64,000 bases of DNA from Sebastes aleutianus (taxonomy: Eukaryota > Chordata > Actinopteri > Perciformes > Sebastidae), in contig CAKAKS010000190.1 in the NCBI GenBank assembly GCA_916700875.1, positions 620,001 through 684,000 of the forward strand, read 5' to 3'. A program made the translations under genes and the position numbers. Shown one piece after another: positions 1 through 12,300 of the stretch. The notes beneath the pieces are model-generated. The model was not told where the DNA came from. It did not search any database and saw nothing but the letters and a program-made list of their open reading frames with translations. Every line of letters starts with the position of its first letter. Positions within the stretch are counted from its first letter, which is position 1.

Positions 1-2043
1 TTCTAAAGAGCATTTAATCAAACCTGGATCCATTCGGAACAAAAGCATGTAGAGAAGGACGGCAGCCAGGAAGACTCTCCGGAGAGGGAACGAGCCAGAG
101 CCGGTCGCCAACACTTTTCTGTACAAAAACCTGAGCATGGCTTCAAGTTTACGGATTATAGATCCTGTAAAAACAATCAGAAAGTCTGCATTCATTATTT
201 GAACTTATATTACTTAGTATAATGCATGTCATAAGGGCTGAGCTGAAACCTTGAGTTGAGACAGGAAGTGCAGTGATCTCAGAGTCTGGACTGAACTCAG
301 GATTTAGAGGCAGTTCTTGATTCTGTCGCTCTTTTTCTTCTACAACCTCCAGTGCCGTCTGCCTCTGGTCTTCTGTGAATGCAGCGCATCCAACCTCACC
401 GCCGATCAGCTCCAGAGCCTCGTCTCTGTGTTCAAGAGGCACGAGGACGTGCAGCAGGTAGAGCTCCGCCACTGTCCCGAACCCCGTCACTCTGCTGTTG
501 GACGGGCAGTGTAACCAAACTCTGGCTGCCTCCTGCATCACGGCTGGCTCTCCCACCTTGGAGTAAAGAAGTATGCTGCCAACATGAGAGAGAACATATA
601 TTCAGTATGGATTTTTAGAGCTGAAAAGATCAGTCAGTAAACTGATAAGTCAGATCAACAGAAAAATAATCTTTGTTTCAGTCATTTATCGAGCAAAAAT
701 GCCAAATATTCTCTGATTTAGGCTCCTCAAATGTGAAGATTTGCTGCTCTTCTTGTTATATATGATGGTTTATTAAATAGGGCTGCAACTTCATTGTCGA
801 TTAATCTGTCAATTTTTTTCTCGATTAATCGATTAGTTGTTTGGTCTATAAAATGTCAGAAAATGATAAAAAATTCCTGAATAATGTATAATGAAAAAAA
901 TAAAATAATCGTTAGTTGCAGCGCTAATGTACATGTTTTTTTCTAATTTTATTCTCAGCTTTAATAAATAAATTTCAGAATAAGAGATGGAAAACAAATC
1001 CAAATAATCCAAATATCTGCCGTATGTGCCCGTTGTTGGCCTGGCTATTCAGTGATGCGCAAGTTCCTCACAATTAGAACTCCAACTAATGATTATTTTC
1101 ATAAATGGTTAATATTGTGATTATTCTTTTCAATTAAATTGTTAAAAAAAAAAGTTTATGAAACATCAGAAAATAGTGAAAAGGCCCATTGCAATTTCCC
1201 AAAGCCCAAGGTGGTATCTCCAAATATCTCAACATTTTTATATATTTACTGTATTGTTATTGTTGTTATTATATATATATCTTGTCCTAATTGTTTGTTA
1301 TCACTATTATGTAGTCATATTATTTCTTTATATTAATCTTGTCTCTGGGTGGAGGCTTCAGATAAGCCCAATGGGTTTTTTGCCTCTTCCTGCACTGTAT
1401 ATTATTCATTTATTTTTTTTGTTATGTTGTATAGTCTTAAATTGTGCAAAATAAATAAACAAACGAACAATTGCTTGTTTTAATATTCAATTTAAAATGA
1501 TATAGAAACAGAGAAAATCGGCCAAATCTCACATTTAAGAAGATGGATCAGGGAATCAAGAGAAGACAATTTTTACATACAATTTTCTGATTAATCGATT
1601 AAAAGCTCTGCTCACCACATCTGCATTATTTTAGCTGGTATTTTGTCCTGGTGCTCGTACTGCTGAAGGACCCAGGAAAGGACACCATGCCACTGATTCA
1701 GCTCAGCCAATGCTTGAAGCCCTAAGATGCAGAAGCCAGCTTTAAACTCTCCACATCTGAGGAGACAAAAACACAGAAAGTTAACATTAACCATCCAGGC
1801 TGCAGGGGAAGACACATACAAGGTGCATTTTAAAGACTTTCACCTGTTGTCCTCTTGCTCCATGTTGCTGAGACTCTCCAGGCCTCTGTCGCATGTGTCA
1901 AAAGCTGCCTGGAAGTCTTTGAGGACCATCATTTGCTCTGCAGCTGTGTTCAACATGCTGAATGTCTGTGTTAAAGAAGAAGTGCTGCAGGCTGAGAGCA
2001 GAGAGCTGCGAGCAGGAGCCAGGCTGGTTGAACAGCAGCTCAT
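1..2043 (-). CDS. pex26: Peroxisome biogenesis factor 26 (partial, 3' end off window)
   Basis: Four coding exons on the minus strand: 2043-1844, 1756-1616, 575-250 and 164 to beyond base 1. All internal junctions are GT-AG and reading phase is kept across each (phases 2, 2, 1). The start is the ATG at 2043. The protein begins MSCCSTSL and contains the PEX26 blocks DFQAAFDTCDRGLESL and GLQALAELNQWHGVLSWVLQ. The last exon carries a hydrophobic segment (RRVFLAAVLLYMLLFRMDPG), the expected single C-terminal membrane anchor. PEX26 is known as the tail-anchored peroxisomal membrane receptor that recruits the PEX1-PEX6 AAA ATPases, which recycle the import receptor PEX5. No stop codon occurs before the edge, so the last residues lie outside. 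It is divergent from llph. Family assignment is from remembered sequence similarity and is strong. Confidence 0.93.
778..926. repeat. hAT-like MITE fragment, AGGGCTGCAAC family (pex26 intron)
   Basis: Starts TAGGGCTGCAAC and ends GTTGCAGCGCTA, with internal TTAGTTGTTTGGTCTATAAAATGTCAG shared (in parts) with the longer copies at 5290 and 38099. It is internally deleted to about 149 bp, and no clear target-site duplication remains. Confidence 0.75.
1075..1225. repeat. Degraded copy of the AGGGCTGCAAC MITE family
   Basis: Contains CCAACTAATGATTATTTTCAT and CCCAAAGCCCAAGG, the diagnostic internal blocks of the same family. The right end is lost. It lies in the pex26 intron at 576-1615; the rest of that intron is AT-rich with nothing else recognised. 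Confidence 0.55.
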
Positions 2044-2208
2044 GACTCATTTAAGACCAATAAAACACAAAATACAAGCTATTTTACAACACTAAAAGAT
2101 GCTGCTTTACTTTAAGCAGGTTTAGTTTATACCTGGATGTCAAATAAACCTGTTTGGAGGTCATCTTTGTACACTATCCGCTCTTCTACATCCTTGTTTA
2201 CAATCTAT

Positions 2209-2880
2209 TAGTGATGTGTCGGTCACAAACGAGTCGGTTCATTGAGCCGGCTCTTTTAAGTGAACGATAATGGTACGTGTCATTGTCTATGTAAGCAGCC
2301 ATGCAATGCATTCTGGTAGCGTGGCGTCGCGATTCGAGAAACGAAGCATCACCACGCCCGCTCCTCATTTGCATAAAGTTGAGGGCTCGTCTACTTTATG
2401 TAAATCACTGGCTTCCGACGCGACTCGCCGCCTCTCGAAACTCCCTAGAATCTTTTAAAATAAACGTTGTCGATCCAAAATAAAGACGTTTCGGTGAACT
2501 ATTTTCGTGAAATAAGAGAAGAAAGTTTCCAAACGAGCCTCGATACTGGTTCCGGTCTGAAAACTGGGAGCAGCAGCCAATGGAGGGTAAGTTCGTCCAA
2601 TCAGGTGGGGACAGCCTTGTGTCTAGCGACAGCCCACCATGTAAAATTCCGGTATTCAGGTAATTATATGGTTTAGTTATAATCATATTGAATAATTTAA
2701 GTGATATATCTGCACACATACTAATCATAGGTCAAAACAGCCAAAGCTAAATTTGGCTGAATTATAAAAGGCAGAAGTGGTAAAATGAAGAGCCGTTTGG
2801 GAGCCGAAAGAGCCGGCTCTTCTTGGTGAGCTGAGCTAAATGATCTGGCTCACTAAAAAGAGACGGAATTCCCATCACTA
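2209..2880. mobile_element. Non-autonomous hAT-like element, 672 bp, between pex26 and llph
   Basis: Short inverted ends TAGTGATG and CATCACTA are flanked by imperfect 8-bp direct repeats (CAATCTAT and CAATCTTC). Internal GAGCCGGCTC blocks lie near both ends. There is no transposase ORF. The 8-bp duplication and end sequence point to hAT; the superfamily call is inference. Confidence 0.75.
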
Positions 2881-3082
2881 CAATCTTCGGAGTTCCTGGT
2901 TTGAGATCGCCATCCAATCAGATGCTCCAATCTTCAGAGTGACTGAAGCAGCCAATCATGTAGCTGTTTCTTTAAAACGCGTCATCGTTTTTTTTCTCTC
3001 TCCAGCTTGTAAACACGTGGACTGAGCAGAGTGTGTTCCTGTCTGTCTACGGAGGGAATTTAAGCTATTTAACCACTGTTCT
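2881..3082 (+). promoter_or_regulatory. llph promoter and non-coding exon 1
   Basis: Two CCAAT boxes (2914-2918 and 2952-2956) lie upstream of a region ending in a canonical splice donor (GTTCT|GTAAGT at 3082/3083). The matching acceptor is TTTCAG|ATCG at 4394/4395, which places the start codon 12 bp into exon 2. The transcription start is not visible; around 3010 is inferred. Confidence 0.55.
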
Positions 3083-3492
3083 GTAAGTCACCGCTTCTTG
3101 TTTACATGTGTAATAATGCTAACACAATGTATTGATTTAGTATGCTGAATTAAAGATAGCGTTTAAGTGTATTCTAGGCTGTTTTAGCTTAGATGGCTAA
3201 CAAACTAGCAGTCTGTTTACACACTTTGCTGTAGAGTTAGCTTGCTAATATCTAGTCATGTAATGTAACTACCACGAAACAGTGACATTGTATAACGTTG
3301 GCTTTATTATTCTGGTTGATATGTGGATAACTGAGTTATAACTATGATATTGCATCATATAAATAATGAGAAGCACTTGTTTTAAGATTATTAAAGGCCA
3401 GAGGCAGCTTTTGTGGAAGACTATTTTATGTTATACAGCTGTTCTAGCGGTCCTAGGAGTATCAAAAACAAAGTGAGGGATATGAAATAGAC

Positions 3493-4166
3493 CAGTGGTT
3501 TCCAACTTTTTTTCCATAAGGGACCCCATTTCTATCACTGAGTAAACTGATATTTCATATTATATTCAATGCATAACAATAACAGTACAGAACAATTGTT
3601 AAACTGTACGAATAACCTGGAATAACTGCAGGAAGTTTGTGTAAAATGAACAATTAGGATGAATTTTGAGCAGATTCCCTGTGAATATTCATCCAATGAG
3701 TTTTCCTGTTATTTTTAGGAACGTTTAATACAATTTTCTGTGTATTATGTAGTTTTATCATTTTTAACAATCATACATACTTAATAGGTTTCTTTTTTGA
3801 CAAATTCAGTGTTTTCTTCTCCCTGACACTTGGCCATTGTTCTATTAGCTCTTTGGTTGTTTTAACTGCATACTTTTCTAATGCAGGACGAGGCTGTTTA
3901 GCAGAGAGGGAACACTGAATGTAACTGGTGTTTTTTCACTGTGCTCTGATCCTGTTTATATCTTAAACAACAATCCAAACTTTAAAAATAACAATTTAAT
4001 TTAGTTTTCTTCACAGAAATGAATGAAATGCTGAAATATAGGCCAACTGTATATTTAAAAAAAGGTTGTCTTATATCCCTTAAATTAAAATCAAAAAGGC
4101 CTCGAGACACCTGTGAAGCTTTGGCGACCCCTAGTGGGGGTTGGGACCCCAGGTTGGGAACCAGTG
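3493..4166. mobile_element. hAT-like MITE, CAGTGGTTCCCAAC ends, in llph intron 1
   Basis: Begins CAGTGGTTTCCAAC and ends GTTGGGAACCAGTG, which are inverted ends. It is flanked by AAATAGAC (3485-3492) and AAATAGAG (4167-4174), matching at 7 of 8 bases. Length is 674 bp, with no coding capacity seen. Confidence 0.8.
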
Positions 4167-4406
4167 AAATAGAGTTTATAGAAAACTGTCCTGAAGCTGA
4201 AACATAATGTGAAGGCCTCCAGTAAATGTGTGCTCTTGGTTCTGGCATCTAATGCATCACAGAGAAACTTGCCTTTTAATAAAAATAAATAATGTAAGTG
4301 TGGGTCCTTTGAGAGCTGCTTACTGTCTAGAGAAAGTATTAGATAAGAATGTGAAAGCCAGTCAGTTTGACTGGTGTGTTTTTGTTCATTTCAGATCGTC
4401 CTCAAA

Positions 4407-4976
4407 ATGGCAAAAAGCCTCCGGAGCAAATGGAAGAGGAAGATGCGCGCAGAGAAGAGGAAGAAAAATGCACCAAAGGAGCTGGCCCGTCTGAAACAAG
4501 CTCTGAGTCTGGATAAGAAAGCAGACGCTGCCATGACTGACCTGCAGGAGATCGCCACCGTGGTGTCAGCTGACAAGATCAAGAAGGATGTGGAATTGGG
4601 GGAGGGTGACGGTGAGTGAGAGATTTAAGTGTCTGTACTAAAAGATAAATTTAAACTGGTTTGTGTAGATTTGTTTAGTATTATCCTGGGTGGCTTGAGA
4701 AGCTCACACAAAGCAATATTTTTATTTATCGTCATCTTATTCATCAATCTTTGTTGTGTTACAGATGGGAAGATGGACATGGACAGCAAGCGCAACAAGA
4801 CAACTCAGTTGGATGGAAATGGTCAGTACCCTGTGTGGATGAGCCAGCGGCAGGCCAAGAAACTGAAAGGCAAACGGATGGCAAAGAAAAGTGGGCAGGG
4901 CAAGAATAAAGAAGGGCATCGCCTGGTGAACCAGAGGAAACCAAGAGACCTTTGCTTTGCCTTAAAAGACTTTTGA
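4407..4976 (+). CDS. llph: LLP homolog (nucleolar, ApLLP-like)
   Basis: Two coding exons, 4407-4611 and 4765-4976, give 138 aa; the donor is G|GTGAGT, the acceptor TTACAG, and phase 1 is kept. The N-terminus MAKSLRSKWKRKMRAEKRKK is the hallmark of LLPH. A second conserved block near residue 90 (NGQYPVWMSQRQAKKLK) is followed by a lysine-rich tail. The protein is short and very basic, as expected for a nucleolar protein. The family is linked in the literature to Aplysia LLP and neuronal growth; a ribosome or nucleolar role is likely but is not shown by this sequence. The C-terminus (ending DLCFALKDF) differs from the mammalian tail I remember. Upstream are a non-coding exon and a 1.3-kb first intron holding a MITE. 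Confidence 0.95.
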
Positions 4977-6029
4977 CGCAGGAACACAGAATCATTTCAT
5001 GTATTCTTTTATACGTGATAACTGGATTTTCTGCTATTGAATCTCATTCTGTTCAGTGTGTTATAAGATTCATGGAGTCCGTTCATTATAAAGTAATTCA
5101 CTGCAGGAAAATGTTTGTTCTTATGGAACAGCAGCTTCATCTTCATGTTGGGACACGTTTTAAGAAACTAAGACAAAATATGTCTGATTGTCATGTATTC
5201 TCTACTACAATTTAAGTCTTTTCATACTCCGATAAAAATGTTTTATTTACAGATCTATGGCTTGTTTTGTTTACTAGTTTTATATAGACTAGGGCTGCAA
5301 CTAACGATTATTTTCATTATTAATCAATTAGTTGTTTGGTCTATAAAATGCAAGAAAATGTTGATCAGTGTTTCCCAAAGCCCAAGATGACGTCGTCACG
5401 TCTTGTTTTGTCCACAACTCAAATCAGTTTACTGTCATAGAGTAAATAAACCAGAAAATATTCTCATTTAAGAAGCTGGAATCAGAGAATTTCGACTACT
5501 TTTCCTTAAAAAATTACTCAAAACCGATTATGAAATAGTTGGCGATTAATTTAATAGTTGACAACTAATGATTAATCGTTGCAGCTCTAATATAAACTTG
5601 GCGTAGGGGTTGAGACGCCGACCGTGAACTACAATGTCTTAGGTTTGAGTCACACTGGGGACATTTGTTGCATATCATTCCTCATTTTTTCCCCCTCATT
5701 TTGTTGCATTTCTCTACTGTCAGATTCTCTAAAGAAATTCGTATATTTTCCCGATATCTCTGCGTATGCCATGATATAGAAGATGTATGCAAAATCATAA
5801 ATGAATGAACTGTGTTGTAGATAAAACGCTACTCTCTTGTAAAACAATAACTTCATTAACAGATTTTTTTTAGCCATACTTTGCTTTGAATCATTAATTT
5901 AGAGCGAGAGATCCTAATACTATGATCAGATTTCCAGTGAAAGATGATAAACAATAATAGCCCTGGTGTTACTAAATTGTCACTGATGAGAAGTTGACTA
6001 ATAAAAGTTGTAAAACAACACAAAGAAGC
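4977..6029. other. Intergenic stretch between llph and hcls1 (convergent 3' ends)
   Basis: Holds the presumed llph 3' UTR (no canonical AATAAA found before the repeat), the MITE at 5290-5589 and AT-rich sequence. No other gene is supported. Confidence 0.6.
5290..5589. mobile_element. hAT-like MITE, AGGGCTGCAAC family, near full length
   Basis: Starts TAGGGCTGCAACTAACGATT and ends TCGTTGCAGCTCTA as inverted ends. It is flanked by ATATAGAC (5282-5289) and ATATAAAC (5590-5597), matching at 7 of 8. This is the reference copy for the most abundant family in the window. Confidence 0.85.
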
Positions 6030-6044
6030 TCTCCTGTAGAATAT

Positions 6045-6050
6045 TTTATT
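6045..6050 (-). terminator. hcls1 polyadenylation signal
   Basis: AATAAA on the minus strand, about 310 bp downstream of the hcls1 stop. It is the first canonical signal after the gene, giving a short 3' UTR. Confidence 0.6.
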
Positions 6051-6357
6051 CAATCAGTTCATTGCAGATAAAAGATGCAACTCCTCACCATTAATATGGT
6101 CATAACATCAGATACCCTCACGGACTTTACAGGAACGTGCCTTAAAGTCTGTGAGTGTGGACACTGGGATTGGGCCTTTGCCACAGACCCGAGATATTAC
6201 ACAATAAAACTAGAAATTGGCTGATCAGAAGCCATTTTGGCACAAATATTCTGTGATTTACTTTTTAAATACAGTGTTAAAATGAATTCCCTCTGTTGAA
6301 CAACCGAAGAAACATGATAGTTTAAGTGAAGCGCAACCTCCCTGAGCAGCACGTCGC

Positions 6358-9300
6358 TCACTCTATCAGCTGAACATAAGTGGCCGGGAAAAGACCGAAG
6401 CATCCGCGACACTGCCCCTTCCACCAGCCCTCGTCAATCATCTCTATGTTGGTGATGATGTCATCCGGGTTGAAGGAGATCTCGTCATCACCCTCTGTGT
6501 GGGAACGGAGACGATTTGTACTCTCAAATGTTGACAGATGATTATTAAATGTCAAAAAGTGAAGAATTGAAAAGATGTCATACCTCCTTGATAGTCGTAA
6601 ATTGCTACAGCCTGCAGGCCGCTTGACAGGTCTTCATAGTCGTTATCTTCAGCTGTAAAAGAAAACGTTGACATGAATGTTTCACATGTGAAAGGTTTGA
6701 CATTTCACTGACGGCAGACACAGACCTATCGGTGCTGGTGGTTCAAGTTCCTCGTACTCTCCTTCATCCTCCTCCACCTCTGCGGACCTTCTGGGCAGCG
6801 GTGGAGCTTCCGATTCGGAGAAATCGTCTGTGCACGGTGGAGCTTCCGGTTCGAAGAAATCGTCTGTGCACGGTGGAGCTTCCGGTTCGAGGAAATCGTC
6901 TGTGCACGGAGGAGCTTCCGGTTCGAGGAAATCGTCCGTGCACGGAGGAGCTTCCGGTTCGAAGGAATCGTCTGTGCGCGGAGGCAACGCCGGGGGCTGG
7001 TCGTATTCTGGTTCCTCCTGAAAACATCACGTAATATCTTTGATTTCCTGATCTCTGATCCTGGAGAAACACAAAGTCATTAGCATGCATATTGACAATT
7101 ATTTAATCTTTTGACCTCTTCTTCTTCTTCTTCTTCTTCTATGAGTGTTTCCTCTTGTGTTTCCTCTTGTCTGTGCATGGCAGCCTCTCGCTCTCTGGCT
7201 TCTCTGGCTTCTCTCCTCGCTTTCTCCTCTTCTGCTCTCTTCTTGTTCTCTTCATCTGAAGCTTTGGCCATGTTCTCAAAACGGGCCTTCAGTGATCCTG
7301 CACCTGCACTCGCTGCATAATAAAGAGGAATGATTATGAATTAGGGCTGTCAATGGATTGAAATATTTAATCGCGTTTAATCGCATGATTGTCCATAGTT
7401 AATCGTGATTAATCTCAAATTAATTGCACATTTTTTAATCTGTTCAAAATGTATCTTAAAGGGAGATTTGTCAAGTATTTAATACTCTTATCAACATGGC
7501 AGTGGGCAAATATGCTGCTTTATGCAAATGTATGTATATATTCATTATTGGAAATCAATTAACAACACAAAACAATGACAAATATTGTCCAGAAAGAAAT
7601 TAGTGGCATTAAAACAAATTTGCATTAATCGACAGCCCTAATTCTATCGAGTAGCACCTTCAAAAAGGAAAATATTGTACTGTTATAGAGAATGTGGACA
7701 GACGGCTTACCTTTCTGAGGTTCATGTTTCTGCAACTCTTCTTTGTGTTCAAAGCCCACAGCAGACTGCACAGACAACTTAATAATCATTAAATGATTCA
7801 CCAACTATTTTGATAATCGATTTATCGGTTTGAATGATTTATTTATTTTTTTATTTAAGAAAAAAAAAGGTTAAAATTCTCTGATTCCAGCTTCTTAAAT
7901 GTGAATATTTTCTGGTTTCTTTACTCACTAAGGTGAATCCACAAAGAAACTTCTTCTAATGTCAAACTCATGAACATCAAGTGAAGCAATAATAAAAACA
8001 AATCTTTGTCTTCTCACCTTGTCAACGCGGTCTTTCTGAACACCATACTTCCCTCCAAATCCCTTTGAATGATCTGAATGTGTTAAAGAAATCAGTGGGG
8101 TTAAAACTAATTTGCATTAATGTGTTATTATCGCGTTAACTTTGACAGCCCGAAATATCGTTTGCGTTAAGCACCTTCAAAAAGGAAAATATTGTAATGT
8201 TAGAGAGAATGTGGATAGACGGCTTACCTGTCTGAGATCCATGTTGCTGCAACTCTTCTCTGTGTCCGTAGCCCACAGCAGACTGCACACACAACACAAT
8301 TAATCATTAAATGATTCCCCAACTATTTTGGGTAATTTATTTATTTTTTAATTTAAGAAAAAAAAAAGTTAAAATTCTCTGATTCCAGCTTCTTAATTGT
8401 GAATATTTTCTGGTTTCTTTACTCCTCTATGACAGTAAACTGAATATCTTTGAGTTGTGGACAAAACAAGACATTTGAGGACGTCATCTTGGGCTTTGGG
8501 AAACATTGATCAACATTTTTCACCCTTTTCTGACATTTTATAGACCAAACAACTAATCGAGAAAATAATCTACAATGAAAACAATTGTTAGTTTCAGTCC
8601 TACATGTGTTAAACTCAGATTTAAGATGAGTCCAAAAATAAACTTCTTCTAATGTCAAACTCTGCATGTAGATCACTCATTGAAGGTCAAACATCCAAGT
8701 GAAGCAATAATAAAAACAAATCTTTGTCTTCTCACCTTGTCGACGCGGTCTTTCTGAACACCAAACTTCCCTCCAAATCCCTTTGAGTGATCTAAATGTG
8801 AAATTAATAAAGATTAATGACATGGTAGGTACCGATGGATTCATTAGCTTTTCTAGTTTCATATGATGCCAGTATCTTCACTCTAGCTTTAAAACTGAAT
8901 CCGATACCACCTCCAAAATATTGTTTGCGTTAATGCGTTAAAGAAATTAGTGGCGTTATAAGGAACTTGCATTAATGTGTTATTATCACGTTAACTTTGA
9001 CAGCCCTAATTCTATTAAGTAGCACCTTCAAAAAGGAAAATATTGTACTGTTAGAGAGAATGTGGACAGACGGCTTACCTGTCTGAGATCCATGTTGCTG
9101 CAACTCTTCTTTGTGTTCAAAGCCCACAGCAGACTGCACAGACAACACAATTAATCATTAAATGATTCACCAACTATTTTGAGTAATTCATTTATTTATC
9201 TATTTTTCAATTTAAGAAAAAAAAAGGTTACAGTTCTCTGATTCCAGCTTCTTAAATGTGAATATTTTCTGGTTTCTTTACTCCTCTATGACAGTAAACT

Positions 9301-12300
9301 GAATATCTTTGAGTTGTGGACAAAACAAGACATTTGAGGACGTCATCTTGGACTCTGGGAAACACTGATCGAAATTTTTCACAATTTTCTGAGATTTTAT
9401 AGACCAAACAACTAATCGATTAATCGAGAAAATAATCAACAATGAAAATAATCGTTAGTTGCAGCTCTACATGTGTTAAACTCAGATTTAAGATGAGTTC
9501 ACAAAGAAACTTCTTCTAATGTCAAACTCTGCATGAACATCACTCATTGACGGTCAAACATCCAAGTGAAGCAATAATAGAAACAAATCTTTGTCTTCTC
9601 ACCTTGTCGACGCGGTCTTTCTGAACACCAAACTTCCCTCCAAATCCCTTTGAATGATCTGAATGTGAAATGAATAAAGATTAATGACATGGTAGGTACC
9701 AATGGGTTCATTAGCTTTTCTAGTTTCATATGATGCCAGTATCTTCACTCTAGCTTTAAAACTGAGCCTGATACAACCTCCGAAATATTGTTTGCGTTAA
9801 TGCATTAAAGAAGTTAGTGGCGTTAAAATTAATTTGCATTAATGTGTTATTATCGTGTTAACTTTGACAGCCCTAATTCTATTAAGTAGCACCTTCAAAA
9901 AGGAAAATATTGTACTGTAAGAGAGAATGTGGATAGACGGCTTACCTGTCTGAGATCCATGTTGCTGCAACTCTTCTCTGTGTCCGTAGCCCACAGCAGA
10001 CTGCACACACAACACAATTAATCATTAAATGATTCACCAACTATTTTGATAATCGATTTATCAGTTTTTTGTAATTTATTTATTTTTTAATTTAAGAAAA
10101 AAAAGGTTAAAATTCTCTAATTCCAGCTTCTTAAATGTGAATATTTTCTGGTTTCTTTACTCCCCTATGACAGTAAACTGAATATCTTTGAGTTGTGGAC
10201 AAAACAAGACATTAAAGGACGTCATCTTGGACTTTGGGAAACACTGATCGACATTTTTCACCATTTTCTGACATTTTATAAACCAAACAATTAATCGAGA
10301 AAGTAATCGTTAGTTGCAGCCCTACATGTGTTAAACTCAGATTTAAGGTGAGTCCACAAAGAAACTTCTTCTAATGTCAAACTCTGCATGTACATCAAGT
10401 GAAGTAATAATAAAAACAAATCTTTGTCTTCTCACCTTGTCGACGCGGTCTTTCTGAACACCAAACTTCCCTCCAAATCCCTTTGATTGATCTGAATGTG
10501 AAATGAATAAAGATTAATCAGATGTCAGGCAAAAAAGGTATCAAAACTGACTGCTACAGTTTTTCCTCGCCAAAATGTAGAATAAGTTTGGAGCGTTATT
10601 TAGCCTCCTTCATGACAAGCTAGTATGACATGGTTGGTACGAATGGATTCATTAGGTTTTCTAGTTCATATGACGCCAGTATCTTCACTCTAGCTTTAAA
10701 ACTGAGCCCGATACCACCTCCGAAATATCGTTTGCGTTAAGCACCTTCAAAAAGGAAAACATTGTAATGTAAGAGAGAATGTGGACAGACGGCTTACCTG
10801 TCTGAGATTCATGTTGCTGCAACTTTTCTTTGTGTTCATAGCCCACAGCAGACTGCACAGACAACACAGAGGTTGTATTTAAGATTCATATATCACTTTA
10901 AAGATCCCTTCCAATAGTGTTTTAAGACATTTAAAAATACTCTGCTTTAACTAATAACCTGTGTCTGATATGGTAAATGGTAAATGGAGTTGCATGGCTC
11001 CTTTCTAGTCTTCCGACCACTCAAAGTTTGGGGTTTTCAAACATCCAAGTGAGGCAATAATAAAAGCAAATCTTTGTCTTCTCACCTTGTCGACGCGGTC
11101 TTTCTGAACACCATACTTCCCTCCAAATCCCTTTGAGTAATCTGAATGTGAAATGAATAAAGATTAATCAGATGTGAGGCAAAAAGGTGTCAAAACTGAC
11201 AGCTACAACTTTAACTCACCTTTCTGTGACTGGTGCTTCTCTGTTTCTCCTTTGTATTCATAGCCCAAAGCAGACTGCACAGACAACACAGAGGTTGCAT
11301 TTAAGGTTCATATATCGCTTTAAAGATCCCTTCTTAAACTGTTTTAAGGTGAGTCCAAAAAGAAACATTCTTCTAATGTCAAACTCTGCTTGTGCATCAC
11401 TCATTGGAGTTCAAACATCCATTTGTCCTCTCACCTTGTCTACGCGGTCTTTCTGAACACCATACTTCCCGCCGAACCCTTTCGCTGCATCTTTTTGGGA
11501 GGAGTGCTGCTCGACTTCTGCCACATAGTCGTGACCCAAAGCCGCCTGAAGAGTAGAGATACATTTATGAACAGATTCAGCCTACAGTTTATATGAGCAG
11601 TGGCGTGAAGGATGACATAGATACAATCCGGTCGTAAATTATAGGAGCTTATAACCATATTTTGAGTATCAAAAATGTGTCAACCTTGTCCATTCGGTCT
11701 TTTTGGACTCCAAACTTCCCTCCATATCCGTACGACGCTTTGGGAGTGTTTTCCTTCTGCTTCCCCTGCTCGTGCTCCGATGCAACGTTCTTTCTGAGCT
11801 CTTTAATACTGTCAGGTAAAGCACAATGACACACACCAGTTCAATGATAGTAATATCTGCTATTAGAAACTATTAATCAGTAATACATAACATACTCATA
11901 CTATGCAAATATACCTATATAGCGCAATTCATACACAAGAGCTTTACAGACATTTAAACCGTTAACGTTAAAAGATTAAATTAAAGAAAGTGTGAACTAG
12001 GGCTGTTAAAGCAAACGCAACACCTCTAATTTCTTTAACACATAAACTTGCAATTTTTAGGTTGTATTGGGCTAAAGGGTTTAAAGCTAGAGTGAAGTTA
12101 CTGGTATCATATGAAACTAGAAAACCTAATGAATCCATTGGTATTGGTATATTACATACTAGCTTGTCGGGAATGAGGCTAAATAACGCTCCAAACTTGG
12201 GCTTGAGTTTGCCATGTTATGATTTGAGCATATTTTTTATGCTAAATGCAGTACCTGTGAGGGTTTCTGGACAATATGTTTCATTGTTTTGTGTTGTTAA

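Larger units (their letters stand above)
7711..11141 (-). repeat. Tandemly duplicated two-exon modules of hcls1
   Basis: Alternating 55-bp and 56-bp exons each encode half of a 37-aa repeat. Spacing between equivalent 56-bp exons is 718, 867, 833 and 650 bp (starting at 8018, 8736, 9603, 10436, 11086). Introns are also near-identical between modules, including long shared blocks such as CTTCAAAAAGGAAAATATTG. Exon and intron sequence were therefore copied together. Confidence 0.9.
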
